A model generated the notes under the pieces. That model saw nothing but the letters and a program-made list of their open reading frames with translations, was not told where the DNA came from and did not search any database. Both the position numbers and the translations under genes were made by a program. This document shows positions 1 to 7,745 of a stretch of 46,376 bases of DNA, in pieces. Numbering within the stretch: position 1 is the stretch's first letter; every line of letters starts with the position of its first letter. The stretch lies in NCBI GenBank assembly GCA_017695115.1, contig JADILV010000080.1, forward strand, positions 1 through 46,376. The letters are read 5' to 3'. Source of the DNA: Candidatus Cryptobacteroides avicola. Its GTDB lineage: Bacteria; Bacteroidota; Bacteroidia; Bacteroidales; UBA932.

Positions 1-212
1 TGTCCGTACGGGTTCTTGTTTCCGAACGCGGAGAAATGGACGCTGGTATGCTCCCCTGTCACGACTTCCACACCGAGGTTCGGAGTCATGGCGCCCCACA
101 TCAGCGCATTGGTCTTCACCGCCACCTGCTGTGCCTGTGCCCTCTGCTGGGACAGACACAGTGCAAACAGCGGCAGAACTATGCAAATAAGTATCTTACG
201 AGACAATTTCAT
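1..212 (-). CDS. DUF3575 protein, N-terminal part (cut by left edge)
   Basis: The reading frame starts at an ATG (complement of 210-212) and runs off the left edge without a stop, giving 70 residues. It begins with a signal peptide (MKLSRKILICIVLPLFALCL, cleaved near AQAQ) followed by VAVKTNALMWGAMTPNLGVE. That is the characteristic opening of DUF3575 outer-membrane proteins (VKTNxLxWxxxTPNLGVE). Such proteins sit in Bacteroidales fimbrial operons and are thought to be small beta-barrels involved in fimbrial export or anchoring; that role is family knowledge, not shown here. It lies 52 nt downstream of a fimbrillin gene on the same strand, so it continues the operon. It is the second DUF3575 gene of the locus. 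The C-terminal part is not visible. Confidence 0.8.
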   Translation of the reverse strand, partial: MKLSRKILICIVLPLFALCLSQQRAQAQQVAVKTNALMWGAMTPNLGVEVVTGEHTSVHFSAFGNKNPYG

Positions 213-264
213 TATCTGATTCTTTGGTTCAATAGGCTTCTATGGGTGTTTCTTATCCACTTAG

Positions 265-1395
265 TCATTCTGTCTCAAGTTCTTCCCAGTCTTTCCAGTC
301 GGTCAGGCCGCTGTTGAGTATCTTGACACCTTCACGGCCGAGAACCTTCACGGTAATCTTGTACCTTTCTCCAGCCTTGAAACCTTCATCATGACTGAAC
401 GGGATACGCTCCGATCGGTAAGTCCAGTGATTCGGATTCGCATTATCCCTGACCACGACCGTGGCATACAGTTCTTCTCCGGGCCCAGCAGGCAATACCA
501 TCAATGTCCCTATTTCCGGAGATGATGAATCGACTTCAATGTCGGCCTTACCGTCTTTCAATATGTACAGCCGTTCTCTCTTAAGAACTTCAAAAGTCCC
601 TGCCTCGCTTCCGTCCGGATCGACTGAACTGTTTCCCGCTATCCTGAGGGCGACCTTGGTAGGCAGGCTATCAAGATAGAAATTCACAATGGTAAATTCT
701 CCCGGAGCATCAAACTCCGCTGTAAAATTCAGTCCTGTAAGCAGATGCTCATAATTGAGAGATGGAAGATGATCTTCTCCGTTTTTCCCCGTGGCACGGA
801 TATAATCGGAGTTATAGCCATAGAAAACCGTCCCGTCGCTGTCGGTATAAGGCTCGGCATGCGATTCCGCCCACATTATATCGTCATATCCTACACTATA
901 GGCGGCTTTATACCAGCCGTCTTCATAAGTTACCTTATGATGAGGACAATAGCTGTAGAATGAGTACGCATAGGTCCTGTCGAACGGATAATATTGAGGT
1001 TCACTGAATTCGATTTCGCCATTTTCACCCGTCACTACTCTTGTATTCGACATCAGCACTCCTTCGCCAGGAATTATACTGCCGTCTTGAGATAGTGAGG
1101 TGTTCCACAGAGGAAGATGCTTGTCATCACCTGTGTTTCCCGGGGAGCCGCTTTCTTCATACTCGGTAGCAAGTGCAAAAATGCCGACCGGCAGATTCTT
1201 CATCACGTTCCCTTCGTACATGGCTTTCACATCTACACTGACTTCCGGACCGTTGGAGAAAATTATAGGCACCGGAAGGCTCTCATCATACTTCCAGGCA
1301 TCATCATACGCCTGCCCTGCCGGCTGTTCCTGTACTTTGGAACAGCCGGACAGGACTGCAAGCGCTGATAAACTTATGATAAATGCTTTTCTCAT
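265..1395 (-). CDS. Fimbrillin-family lipoprotein (fifth in tandem array)
   Basis: 376 residues. The N-terminus MRKAFIISLSALAVLSGCSK is a lipoprotein signal with lipobox LSGC (Cys18). The body has the two-domain fimbrillin (FimA/Mfa-like) pattern: PVPIIFSN near the start of the mature chain, FYSYCPHHKVTYEDG, an acidic segment with DIMWAESHAEPYTDSDG, the hallmark LNYEHLLTGLNF, and a C-terminal strand ending near LTDWKDWEE. Fimbrillins are exported as lipoproteins, trimmed, and polymerised through a donor strand at the C-terminus; that is family knowledge. It is closest in layout to the two genes upstream (DILWAESHA / DILYARSEA). It follows its neighbour by 33 nt and probably belongs to the same transcript. 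Whether it is a stalk, accessory or tip subunit cannot be told from the sequence. Confidence 0.82.
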   Translation of the reverse strand: MRKAFIISLSALAVLSGCSKVQEQPAGQAYDDAWKYDESLPVPIIFSNGPEVSVDVKAMYEGNVMKNLPVGIFALATEYEESGSPGNTGDDKHLPLWNTSLSQDGSIIPGEGVLMSNTRVVTGENGEIEFSEPQYYPFDRTYAYSFYSYCPHHKVTYEDGWYKAAYSVGYDDIMWAESHAEPYTDSDGTVFYGYNSDYIRATGKNGEDHLPSLNYEHLLTGLNFTAEFDAPGEFTIVNFYLDSLPTKVALRIAGNSSVDPDGSEAGTFEVLKRERLYILKDGKADIEVDSSSPEIGTLMVLPAGPGEELYATVVVRDNANPNHWTYRSERIPFSHDEGFKAGERYKITVKVLGREGVKILNSGLTDWKDWEELETE

Positions 1396-1428
1396 TACCA
1401 GTCTTTGGCCGTTAAGATAAATGATCTG

Positions 1429-2520
1429 TTATCCTACTTCTATTTCACCTGCATCTATAGGCTCACCCCATTCTGTCAGCGTGGCCTTCAATGTCACTTC
1501 CACCGGAGAAAGCACGCTCAGTGTGACACTGTAGCATTTTCCGGCATATTTTCCGTCTTCAGCTTCCGGCAAAGTAACAGCAAATTCAGGGGATTCATCT
1601 CCGTTTGCATATTCCAGCACACAGGTAAATTCCTGGCCAGGGATAAGCATTACCGGGTCAAGGGCAACAGCCTGATCCGTCAAAGACAGATCATATACAG
1701 ACTGATTCTGATACTGTACGGATATATCACCTGGATTTCCCTGCGGAGCCAGAGTACCTTCCTTTTCCTTACCGCTCTTCCAGGCCACTATCAGATCTGC
1801 CGTAGTCGTCTGATTCAGAATCTTCAAAGACTTAATGCCCAGTCCTGAACCTGCTTCCTTGGCCTTTATACTGAAGTCTATGCGTGTCAGTATATGGTTG
1901 AATACAAGTTCCGGAGCATACTCGTTTGCGACACCGTCCTGATTTATCGTACGTATGTACTTTCCGTTGAAGCCTTTAAGCACAGTACCTTCCTCGGTTT
2001 CATAATCCTTTGCCTCAGAGCGGGCATACAGGATATCCGTAGTACCATTGATATTGAATTTTACTTTATAGGCATCCCCGTCTACACGGACCCACCCTGA
2101 CCAGGCGGATTTGGCTGGATAATATCCGAAGAAAGTGAAATTCTCGGCATTGTCCATCGGATAAAAGTACTTGTCGTTCAGTTCTACTTCGCCCCCGGCA
2201 TTGACTGTATATCCATATGAGTCCGTGCTGGAGCCACTGTCATTAGGAATAAGGGTTACTGTATTCTGGGAGTTTGTAGTCCAGTTTCCCTGACCATAGG
2301 ACAGTCCGAGAATACCGACTTTCTCATTCTCGAGAGTAGTCACAGGTGCCTTGGTCATCACTTTCGGAGCTGCGAATCTTACCGGTACAGGCAGGGTTTC
2401 ATCATTTACCCAGGCATTTTCATCCGGAAGATCAGGCTGCTGGGCCTCGGTCCGTGTCTTTGAGCAGCTGGACATGAGTGCCAGTGCTGCAAAGCCGATG
2501 ATTATGTATTTTGTTTTCAT
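1429..2520 (-). CDS. Fimbrillin-family lipoprotein (fourth; shares 5' cassette with third)
   Basis: 363 residues from the ATG at 2520. The open frame extends further upstream, but that part lies in a repeat and lacks a signal peptide, while this start gives a clean lipoprotein signal MKTKYIIIGFAALALMSSCSK (lipobox MSSC, Cys19). Fimbrillin marks include LPVPVRFAAPKV, FTFFGYYPAKSAW, TDILYARSEAKDY, ELVFNHILTRIDFSIKA and a C-terminal strand VEVTLKATLTEWGEP. The signal peptide and the next residues (SKTRTEAQ) are almost identical to those of the gene at 2613-3758, at DNA level too, while the mature regions have diverged. This points to duplication or gene conversion of the 5' end. It probably encodes a surface fimbrial subunit; which subunit is unknown. 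Confidence 0.83.
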   Translation of the reverse strand: MKTKYIIIGFAALALMSSCSKTRTEAQQPDLPDENAWVNDETLPVPVRFAAPKVMTKAPVTTLENEKVGILGLSYGQGNWTTNSQNTVTLIPNDSGSSTDSYGYTVNAGGEVELNDKYFYPMDNAENFTFFGYYPAKSAWSGWVRVDGDAYKVKFNINGTTDILYARSEAKDYETEEGTVLKGFNGKYIRTINQDGVANEYAPELVFNHILTRIDFSIKAKEAGSGLGIKSLKILNQTTTADLIVAWKSGKEKEGTLAPQGNPGDISVQYQNQSVYDLSLTDQAVALDPVMLIPGQEFTCVLEYANGDESPEFAVTLPEAEDGKYAGKCYSVTLSVLSPVEVTLKATLTEWGEPIDAGEIEVG

Positions 2521-2587
2521 GTTATTCTGTTTTAAGGGTTTGTTGTGCGGCAGATTTCTCCCCTCGCTTCGCTCGGTCGAAATGACA
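2441..2587. repeat. Direct repeat copy A (5' cassette of fimbrillin gene)
   Basis: About 147 nt nearly identical to 3679-3826. It covers the first ~25 codons of the lipoprotein (signal peptide, lipobox, SKTRTEAQ), the ribosome-binding region and the left half of the REP-like repeat upstream. Only scattered substitutions and one single-base indel separate the copies by eye. The following mature coding regions are much less alike. Confidence 0.85.
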
Positions 2588-2612
2588 TTTTTTTCGCTCG
2601 GCCGAGACAATA

Positions 2613-3758
2613 CTATCCGATCTCGATAGGCGTGTCGACAACCACATTGGTCCAGTCTTGGAGATCAACTGATATCTCGACTTCGACAGGGCTCTTTACG
2701 AGTATTGACAAACTGTACATGGAACCAGCGACATAGCCTCCTGTCCTGGCCGGTATTTCAGTCTCGATAGTAGATTTGATACCTGCTATATTGACATCAA
2801 CTTCCAGTTTATAGGACTCGTCCGGGCATACCATGAGAGTACCAAGTAAAGCGCCTAATGTTTTATCTGCATTGTTGATATTATAACTTGTACCGTCAGG
2901 ATTTACTGCCAATGCAGATCCGTCGGCAGATGACAATGATATTGTACCCTCTGAATCAGCTACTGGAGTTATAGCTCCGCTTTCAGTTTTAGATGCTACC
3001 GCCAGAGTAACGCTTGTAGGTACGTTGAGAAGGCGTAAACCTGTTACTGTTACACTTTCATCCTTTGTAAGGTCTTCACTGAGGGCATAGAACCTAAGGC
3101 CTGTCAGCATGTGCTGGAAGTTGAAATGCGGAGCATGATCACTCCATTGTCCTTCAGCTACAGCTCTTCTTACATAGGCTGCATTGAATCCTTTGATTCC
3201 ACCGTTATTAGGGAAGCCTGTCGCATGGGATTCCGCCCAGAGAATATCTGTTCCGCCTAAATTATTGTATGTTACAATGCAGCCGTCGGCAGACTCTACT
3301 GGAGTACGGCGCGGATAATATCCATAAAAAGAATATGTATACGTGCTTACCATCGGATAATAGACAGTCAGATCAGTTTCTCCTGTCTTGAACGTGAGGT
3401 AAGACTTCTGATCTGTCTCGGATGGGTTTCCGACTATAGCCGATCTGTTCAGAAGGTTCGTGATATACGAATCTGGATCATCCGGAGACCAATTCAATAC
3501 TCCGTCTTCAGTTCTCAATCCATAAACGCTGACTTCAAGACCGGTCAGATCTGTAATGCCGTCTCCGGCATTGGCTTTTGAAACCACGCCTATCTGCGGT
3601 GCAGAGAAGTTGACCGGAACAGGCTGGGTTTCGTCCTCGACCCAGGCTTCGCCGTCAGGGTCTGGAACCGGGTCCGGCTGGGCCTCGGTCCGTGTCTTTG
3701 AGCAGCTGGACATGAGTGCCAGTGCTGCAAAGCCCAAGATTATGTATTTTGTTTTCAT
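2613..3758 (-). CDS. Fimbrillin-family lipoprotein (third in array)
   Basis: 381 residues from the ATG at 3758. An in-frame extension to 3980 exists but overlaps the upstream gene and the REP-like repeat, and it has no signal. The start chosen gives MKTKYIILGFAALALMSSCSK with lipobox Cys19, then a Pro/Asp-rich linker. Fimbrillin features are QPVPVNFSAPQI, YSFYGYYPRRTPVES, TDILWAESHATGFPN, HFNFQHMLTGLRFYAL and the C-terminal VEVEISVDLQDWTN. It is likely an outer-membrane fimbrial subunit exported through the lipoprotein route (family knowledge). It lies 92 nt upstream of its closest 5'-end relative and 133 nt downstream of the second fimbrillin; that 133-nt gap holds a large inverted repeat. 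Confidence 0.83.
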   Translation of the reverse strand: MKTKYIILGFAALALMSSCSKTRTEAQPDPVPDPDGEAWVEDETQPVPVNFSAPQIGVVSKANAGDGITDLTGLEVSVYGLRTEDGVLNWSPDDPDSYITNLLNRSAIVGNPSETDQKSYLTFKTGETDLTVYYPMVSTYTYSFYGYYPRRTPVESADGCIVTYNNLGGTDILWAESHATGFPNNGGIKGFNAAYVRRAVAEGQWSDHAPHFNFQHMLTGLRFYALSEDLTKDESVTVTGLRLLNVPTSVTLAVASKTESGAITPVADSEGTISLSSADGSALAVNPDGTSYNINNADKTLGALLGTLMVCPDESYKLEVDVNIAGIKSTIETEIPARTGGYVAGSMYSLSILVKSPVEVEISVDLQDWTNVVVDTPIEIG

Positions 3759-3826
3759 GTTGTGCTGTTTTAAGGGTTTGGTAGTTCGGCAGATTTCTCC
3801 GCTCGCTTCGCTCGGTCGAAATGACA
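3679..3826. repeat. Direct repeat copy B (5' cassette of fimbrillin gene)
   Basis: Partner of 2441-2587: signal-peptide codons, ribosome-binding region and the proximal half of the REP-like repeat. This copy keeps the complete inverted repeat (distal arm up to 3882), whereas copy A has only one arm. Confidence 0.85.
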
Positions 3827-3882
3827 GTAAAGTTCTGCTTGTCATTTCGAGCGGAGCCGTCAGGCGCAGCCGAGAAATCTGC
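3789..3882. repeat. REP-like large inverted repeat
   Basis: The left arm 3789-3826 (gcagatttctcc ... tcgaaatgaca) is complementary to the right arm 3840-3882 (tgtcatttcga ... gagaaatctgc). The outer 11-12 and inner ~11 bases match almost perfectly, with a looser middle. It sits in the 133-nt gap between two fimbrillin genes. The RNA would fold into a long hairpin that could protect the upstream message or trim distal expression. The layout resembles dispersed REP-type intergenic repeats; copy number in this genome cannot be seen here. Confidence 0.8.
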
Positions 3883-3891
3883 GGATTAAAA

Positions 3892-5253
3892 TTAAGCACC
3901 CGGTTCCGGTTCCGGTTCAGTACCACCACCCTGCTCTTCATCATCAGCTCCCGGCACTGTAGGAGGCACGTCCGGATCAATGACTGTAGAACCGCCGTCT
4001 TCCCAAGGCTTCAAATCAGCGGTAATCTGAACTTCTTTCGGGCCTATGACTTTTATAGTGACATTATATTCTTTTCCGGCCTCAAATTCAGTAGCATTTG
4101 CTGGGTCACTTCCATTCTTCAATGCTGTAGCATCAAGAGACATTACTATAGGCTCAACCGGAGTAGTATGTGTTGCAGCTGCAGTTTCATTGTATTTAAG
4201 TTTTACTGTAAGCTTGTATGATTCCACTTCAGGAACTGCAAGTATGCTTGAACCGTTACCGATCGGCTGAGCTACATTATTAGTCGCAGTCTCTGCATCA
4301 TATTCAGGGATCTGATATGGAGTGAAAGCCTGAAGATCACCAGATGCAGAATATTCCTGAAGGAAAAGATCAGTAACATCTTCTGAAAGTTCTCCAAGTC
4401 CGCGAGGATCGGTCAAATCCGGCTCTGTACCTGTCATATTGGCTACAACTACAAGATTTCCTTTATACCTTGATTCAATAGCTACACTCTCTACCATCAG
4501 TTCGTCAGCATCTGAACCGCCTGTAAGAACACTGAAGTTGAATCTTGCAAGCACATGCTGGAAAGTAAGTGTAGGCTGTACTCCACGACGGGCAGCGTAA
4601 GCACTGTAAACATACTGTACATTAGTTGCATTACCCTTGAATGTTTCATCAGTTGCTTTCGCGAAATCGGTCTGTGCATCAGCTTTTGCAACCATCAGGT
4701 CCTGAGAGCCATTGATCAGGAACGGAATATAAATCCGGCCTGCCTCTTTCTTTACTGGAACAGGATTGTCAGCATTAACAGTGAAAGACGTATAATCATC
4801 CACAGCTGTCCCGTCTGCCCATGCATCATCCATGTGGTATCCGTAGAAATCGTAGATAAGGTCATTGTTGTAATAGAACGGTTCCGGGGTCTGTCCAGGA
4901 GTTCCCTCTCCATCCGGATTAGGATTGAGCACATCGATTTTTCCACTTGCTCCACTTGCCGGTGAAGAGGCACTGATGTTGTCTATAAACGGTACAGCAG
5001 TCGTATAATCGAGTGCTTCCGCTGCCTTTGCAAAACTGTAGACATAAAGAGTCTGCTTTCCATTCCAGGAATCATCTACTGGCCCGACTGCCTTAGTAGA
5101 GATAGTGGCGTCAGCACTGCTGACTCCAAACTGCACAGCGACAGGGCTGTTTTCATCAACCGGAGGTTCAGGCGTCTGAGGCTTAACCTCTGTTTTCGAG
5201 CAGGCTGCCAACGCTACGATGGCAGAAGCTGCAAACAATGCGTACTGTTTCAT
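3892..5253 (-). CDS. Fimbrillin-family lipoprotein with acidic PEP-repeat tail (second)
   Basis: 453 residues. The signal MKQYALFAASAIVALAACSK has lipobox ALAAC (Cys18). Fimbrillin marks are VAVQFGVSSADATISTKA, LYVYSFAKAAEALDY, YDFYGYHMDDAWADG, SQDLMVAKADAQTDF, QPTLTFQHVLARFNFSVL and the C-terminal VQITADLKPWEDGGS. After this usual end come about 30 extra residues, DPDVPPTVPGADDEEQGGG and then (EP)3GA. Part of the tail is encoded by a short hexamer repeat (ggttcc) near 3901-3919, whose slippage would change length without breaking frame. It resembles the gene at 5340-6575 (shared PWxDGGS...DVPP end) more than the three downstream ones, so the array holds two subclasses. It is probably a major or accessory fimbrial subunit. 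Confidence 0.82.
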   Translation of the reverse strand: MKQYALFAASAIVALAACSKTEVKPQTPEPPVDENSPVAVQFGVSSADATISTKAVGPVDDSWNGKQTLYVYSFAKAAEALDYTTAVPFIDNISASSPASGASGKIDVLNPNPDGEGTPGQTPEPFYYNNDLIYDFYGYHMDDAWADGTAVDDYTSFTVNADNPVPVKKEAGRIYIPFLINGSQDLMVAKADAQTDFAKATDETFKGNATNVQYVYSAYAARRGVQPTLTFQHVLARFNFSVLTGGSDADELMVESVAIESRYKGNLVVVANMTGTEPDLTDPRGLGELSEDVTDLFLQEYSASGDLQAFTPYQIPEYDAETATNNVAQPIGNGSSILAVPEVESYKLTVKLKYNETAAATHTTPVEPIVMSLDATALKNGSDPANATEFEAGKEYNVTIKVIGPKEVQITADLKPWEDGGSTVIDPDVPPTVPGADDEEQGGGTEPEPEPGA

Positions 5254-5339
5254 TGTTATACGTTTTTAGTTAAATAATTGGGTTTGTTATATATTGTCAT
5301 AAATTGTTGTCGGTTTCTTGTCCCATTGTCCTTAATACT

Positions 5340-6575
5340 TTATCCTGCCGGAGGCACATCTTCGTCCACTGTCAGGCTGCCGCCGTCCCCCCACGGGACA
5401 AGTCCTACATTTATCTGGACTTCGGTCAGTCCGTATACGGAGAAACGCACGGTGTACTGGTTGCCCGGGCTGAAGGATTCCGCACCGGACGAAGGAGTTA
5501 TAACATATTTGTTGTCCGATAGGTAGACAGTCCCGTTACGTGATATTTCGCGCAGATGCAGATGGACTTCGTACTGTGTGTCCGGTGCCACAAGGAGACT
5601 CTCCCCTATCCTTACCGGTGTACGCTGGACAAGAGTGGCTTCAGGATCGCCGGTGTACGGAGGGATGTTGTAAATGTCCGGATTGTCGGCCGGGATAAGG
5701 TCTTCTCCCCCGTCACCTTTGAGACTGAGCAGCGGCAGGGCCGACGGATCCGCATCATCAGAGGAAAAATCGACTCCTATGCGTTCTTCGGACTGGTCGG
5801 CTACCGTAAATGTCCCTTTTGTGCGTGAACGCACTTCGATGGCGTCGACAAAGAGCTGTTTGCCGGATTCCTCGGTAAAATACGGATAGACATCGAAGCA
5901 CAGACGTACAAGATGATGCTTGAAATACACTACTGGCTGGATGTTCATCGCAGCCGTGAATGCACTGTAGGCGTAGTTGATCATGTCGTAGCGGTCTTCG
6001 TCGGAGAGGTCTTCGCGGTTCAGCTGCGAGTCGGTAAGGGCCGCTTTGGCCGACATAAGATCCTGGCTGCCGTCGATTTCCACAGGGAAACTGATGGATG
6101 TCTGCGTACGCGATATGCTCTCCGAAGGAATCTGCATGTCATCTATGTAATAGGCGTAGAAGTCATACGGCTGGATATTGGCCGGATAGTAAATGGTCTT
6201 GACCGGACCGGTCCAGGTGGCATATGCGTCCAGTTCGCTGACACGGGCCGGCTTCCCGGCAAGGTTTCCCGGATCTTCCACAGATGCGTCTACCAGACAT
6301 TCGCCGTTCTGGTCAGAGCCCAATGAACTGAATGCGGTGTAGAGGTCCTTGCGGAAAGAATACACATATATCGGTGCCCCTCCCCAGGAATCCGTGTCGC
6401 TGTCTATTGCGCCGGATCCTTTGGAAAGTAGATTCTGCGGGTCCCCTACGACTATCATCACCGGCATCGGCTCATTGATGGCCATCTGCATGTCGGCATC
6501 GCCGCGGTATGCATGGTCGGCGCAGGACTGCAGCAGTCCGAGAGAAACCAGTATGTATATCCACTTCTTTGACAT
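5340..6575 (-). CDS. Fimbrillin-family lipoprotein (first in array)
   Basis: 411 residues. The signal MSKKWIYILVSLGLLQSC gives a lipobox Cys18. Body: MPVMIVVGDPQNLLSKGSGAI, APIYVYSFRKDLYTAF, YDFYAYYIDDMQIPS, SQDLMSAKAALTDSQ, QPVVYFKHHLVRLCFDVYP and a C-terminal strand VQINVGLVPWGDGGS followed by a short DVPPAG end. These are fimbrillin (Mfa/FimA-like) hallmarks. It starts 15 nt after the DUF5119-like gene, so translation of the two is likely coupled on one transcript. Being first among the fimbrillins it could be the main stalk subunit, but that is inference only. Confidence 0.82.
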   Translation of the reverse strand: MSKKWIYILVSLGLLQSCADHAYRGDADMQMAINEPMPVMIVVGDPQNLLSKGSGAIDSDTDSWGGAPIYVYSFRKDLYTAFSSLGSDQNGECLVDASVEDPGNLAGKPARVSELDAYATWTGPVKTIYYPANIQPYDFYAYYIDDMQIPSESISRTQTSISFPVEIDGSQDLMSAKAALTDSQLNREDLSDEDRYDMINYAYSAFTAAMNIQPVVYFKHHLVRLCFDVYPYFTEESGKQLFVDAIEVRSRTKGTFTVADQSEERIGVDFSSDDADPSALPLLSLKGDGGEDLIPADNPDIYNIPPYTGDPEATLVQRTPVRIGESLLVAPDTQYEVHLHLREISRNGTVYLSDNKYVITPSSGAESFSPGNQYTVRFSVYGLTEVQINVGLVPWGDGGSLTVDEDVPPAG

Positions 6576-6590
6576 CTTCTTATCGCTCTC

Positions 6591-7745
6591 CTACACTTCT
6601 ATATCAATATCATTGTCATCACTGTCGAACCATATCTCCACACCCTGGCTTCCGTCTCCCGGCCCGATCTGGTCCTTGGAGATATGCAGGACGGACTGCA
6701 CCTCGAAAGTCGCGGCATCCTTGGCCGCACGGTAGCCGCTTCCATCCTCGAATTCTTCCATAAGACCGGCCTGCCGTATGGATGAAGACAGGTTTACTCC
6801 TGCATGGAAACGTCTCGACTGGTCTCCGCAGTCGGCGGTAATGGTGAGCTGGAGGATTCCGGCACCGATAATATCCGAACTGTTGTTGCCCGGGAAGAGC
6901 CCGAACACATTGGTCACCCCTTCATACACATCCCTCGTTCCCTCGTTACCGGTCTTTTTCAGGGAGAAAAGTACCCTGTAGGAAGAATCACGCACCTGTG
7001 CCGACATGAGCTGGACGCTTCCGGCGACTCCGGAGATTTCTCCCATGATCCTGTCATCCTGTATGCTGACTCCTTCCTCGGTCTCAAGCAGGACTCTGAA
7101 CGTCAGTTTCTGGGTGACGGATTTCATGTCGAACGAGATTTCAGGGTCAAGGTCAGGGGCAAGGCTCTGTTTCTTGACATCAAGGAACAGTGGTCTGGCT
7201 TCTTTGACGTATGTGAACGACGGGTTGAAATCAGCCTTGTCCGGATCAAGTTCGGCCGGATCTACAGGAACTACGCTTGCCACGAGGTCCCTCATGCTGA
7301 CCGTCGGATCGGAAGCGAATTCATCCAGAGCGTCTATCCGGTAGGAATCCGCCATGCTGTTGAACGCCATTATGTAGTATTCGCCATTGAGGACTGTCCC
7401 GAAATCAGGGACGGACGGTTCTTCAGGCGTCATGGATGCAGTGGCCTGTCCGCTCTGGTCCTCCTGGTCCGGCTGTCCGGACGGCTGCAGCTGCCCGGTA
7501 AGATTTCCGTCAGGGTCGGCAGTCCAGACATAGTGGACGGAATTGATTATACGGCTCATGGCAATGTACATCCCGTCAGGCTTTTCGTCTTCGGCCACAT
7601 CCTGGGACCAGTTCAGATTTACATTTACGGACACGCTTTCAGGCAGGTCCGACTTGTCTTCAAGCGGAACGAACGTGCAGGCATGGAAAGACAGGAAAAC
7701 CGTCAGGACTGCCGTGCGGATGAGTATGGCTGTAATCTTCTTCAT
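6591..7745 (-). CDS. DUF5119-like fimbrial-operon lipoprotein
   Basis: 384 residues. The N-terminus MKKITAILIRTAVLTVFLSFHAC ends in a lipobox (Cys23). The mature chain begins with an immunoglobulin-like strand (VSVNVNLNWSQDVAEDEKPDGMYIAMSR), then LNGEYYIMAFNSMADSYRID, the arrangement seen in DUF5119 proteins of Bacteroidales fimbrial loci. These are thought to act as fimbrial anchors or assembly factors comparable to FimB/Mfa2; that is family knowledge and unproven here. Its ATG overlaps the stop of the DUF3575 gene (ATGA, 7742-7745), implying translational coupling. The segment from about residue 100 (SGQPDQEDQSGQATASM) is low-complexity and Gln/Asp-rich. Alternative: a distant Mfa2/FimB-family protein. 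Confidence 0.65.
   Translation of the reverse strand: MKKITAILIRTAVLTVFLSFHACTFVPLEDKSDLPESVSVNVNLNWSQDVAEDEKPDGMYIAMSRIINSVHYVWTADPDGNLTGQLQPSGQPDQEDQSGQATASMTPEEPSVPDFGTVLNGEYYIMAFNSMADSYRIDALDEFASDPTVSMRDLVASVVPVDPAELDPDKADFNPSFTYVKEARPLFLDVKKQSLAPDLDPEISFDMKSVTQKLTFRVLLETEEGVSIQDDRIMGEISGVAGSVQLMSAQVRDSSYRVLFSLKKTGNEGTRDVYEGVTNVFGLFPGNNSSDIIGAGILQLTITADCGDQSRRFHAGVNLSSSIRQAGLMEEFEDGSGYRAAKDAATFEVQSVLHISKDQIGPGDGSQGVEIWFDSDDNDIDIEV

Noticed and set aside
2521..2610. N-terminal extension of the fourth fimbrillin to 2610
   Set aside because: It consists of repeat-derived sequence, and the lipoprotein signal begins at 2520.
3759..3980. N-terminal extension of the third fimbrillin to 3980
   Set aside because: It would overlap the upstream gene and run through the REP-like repeat, and would bury the lipoprotein signal that starts at 3758.
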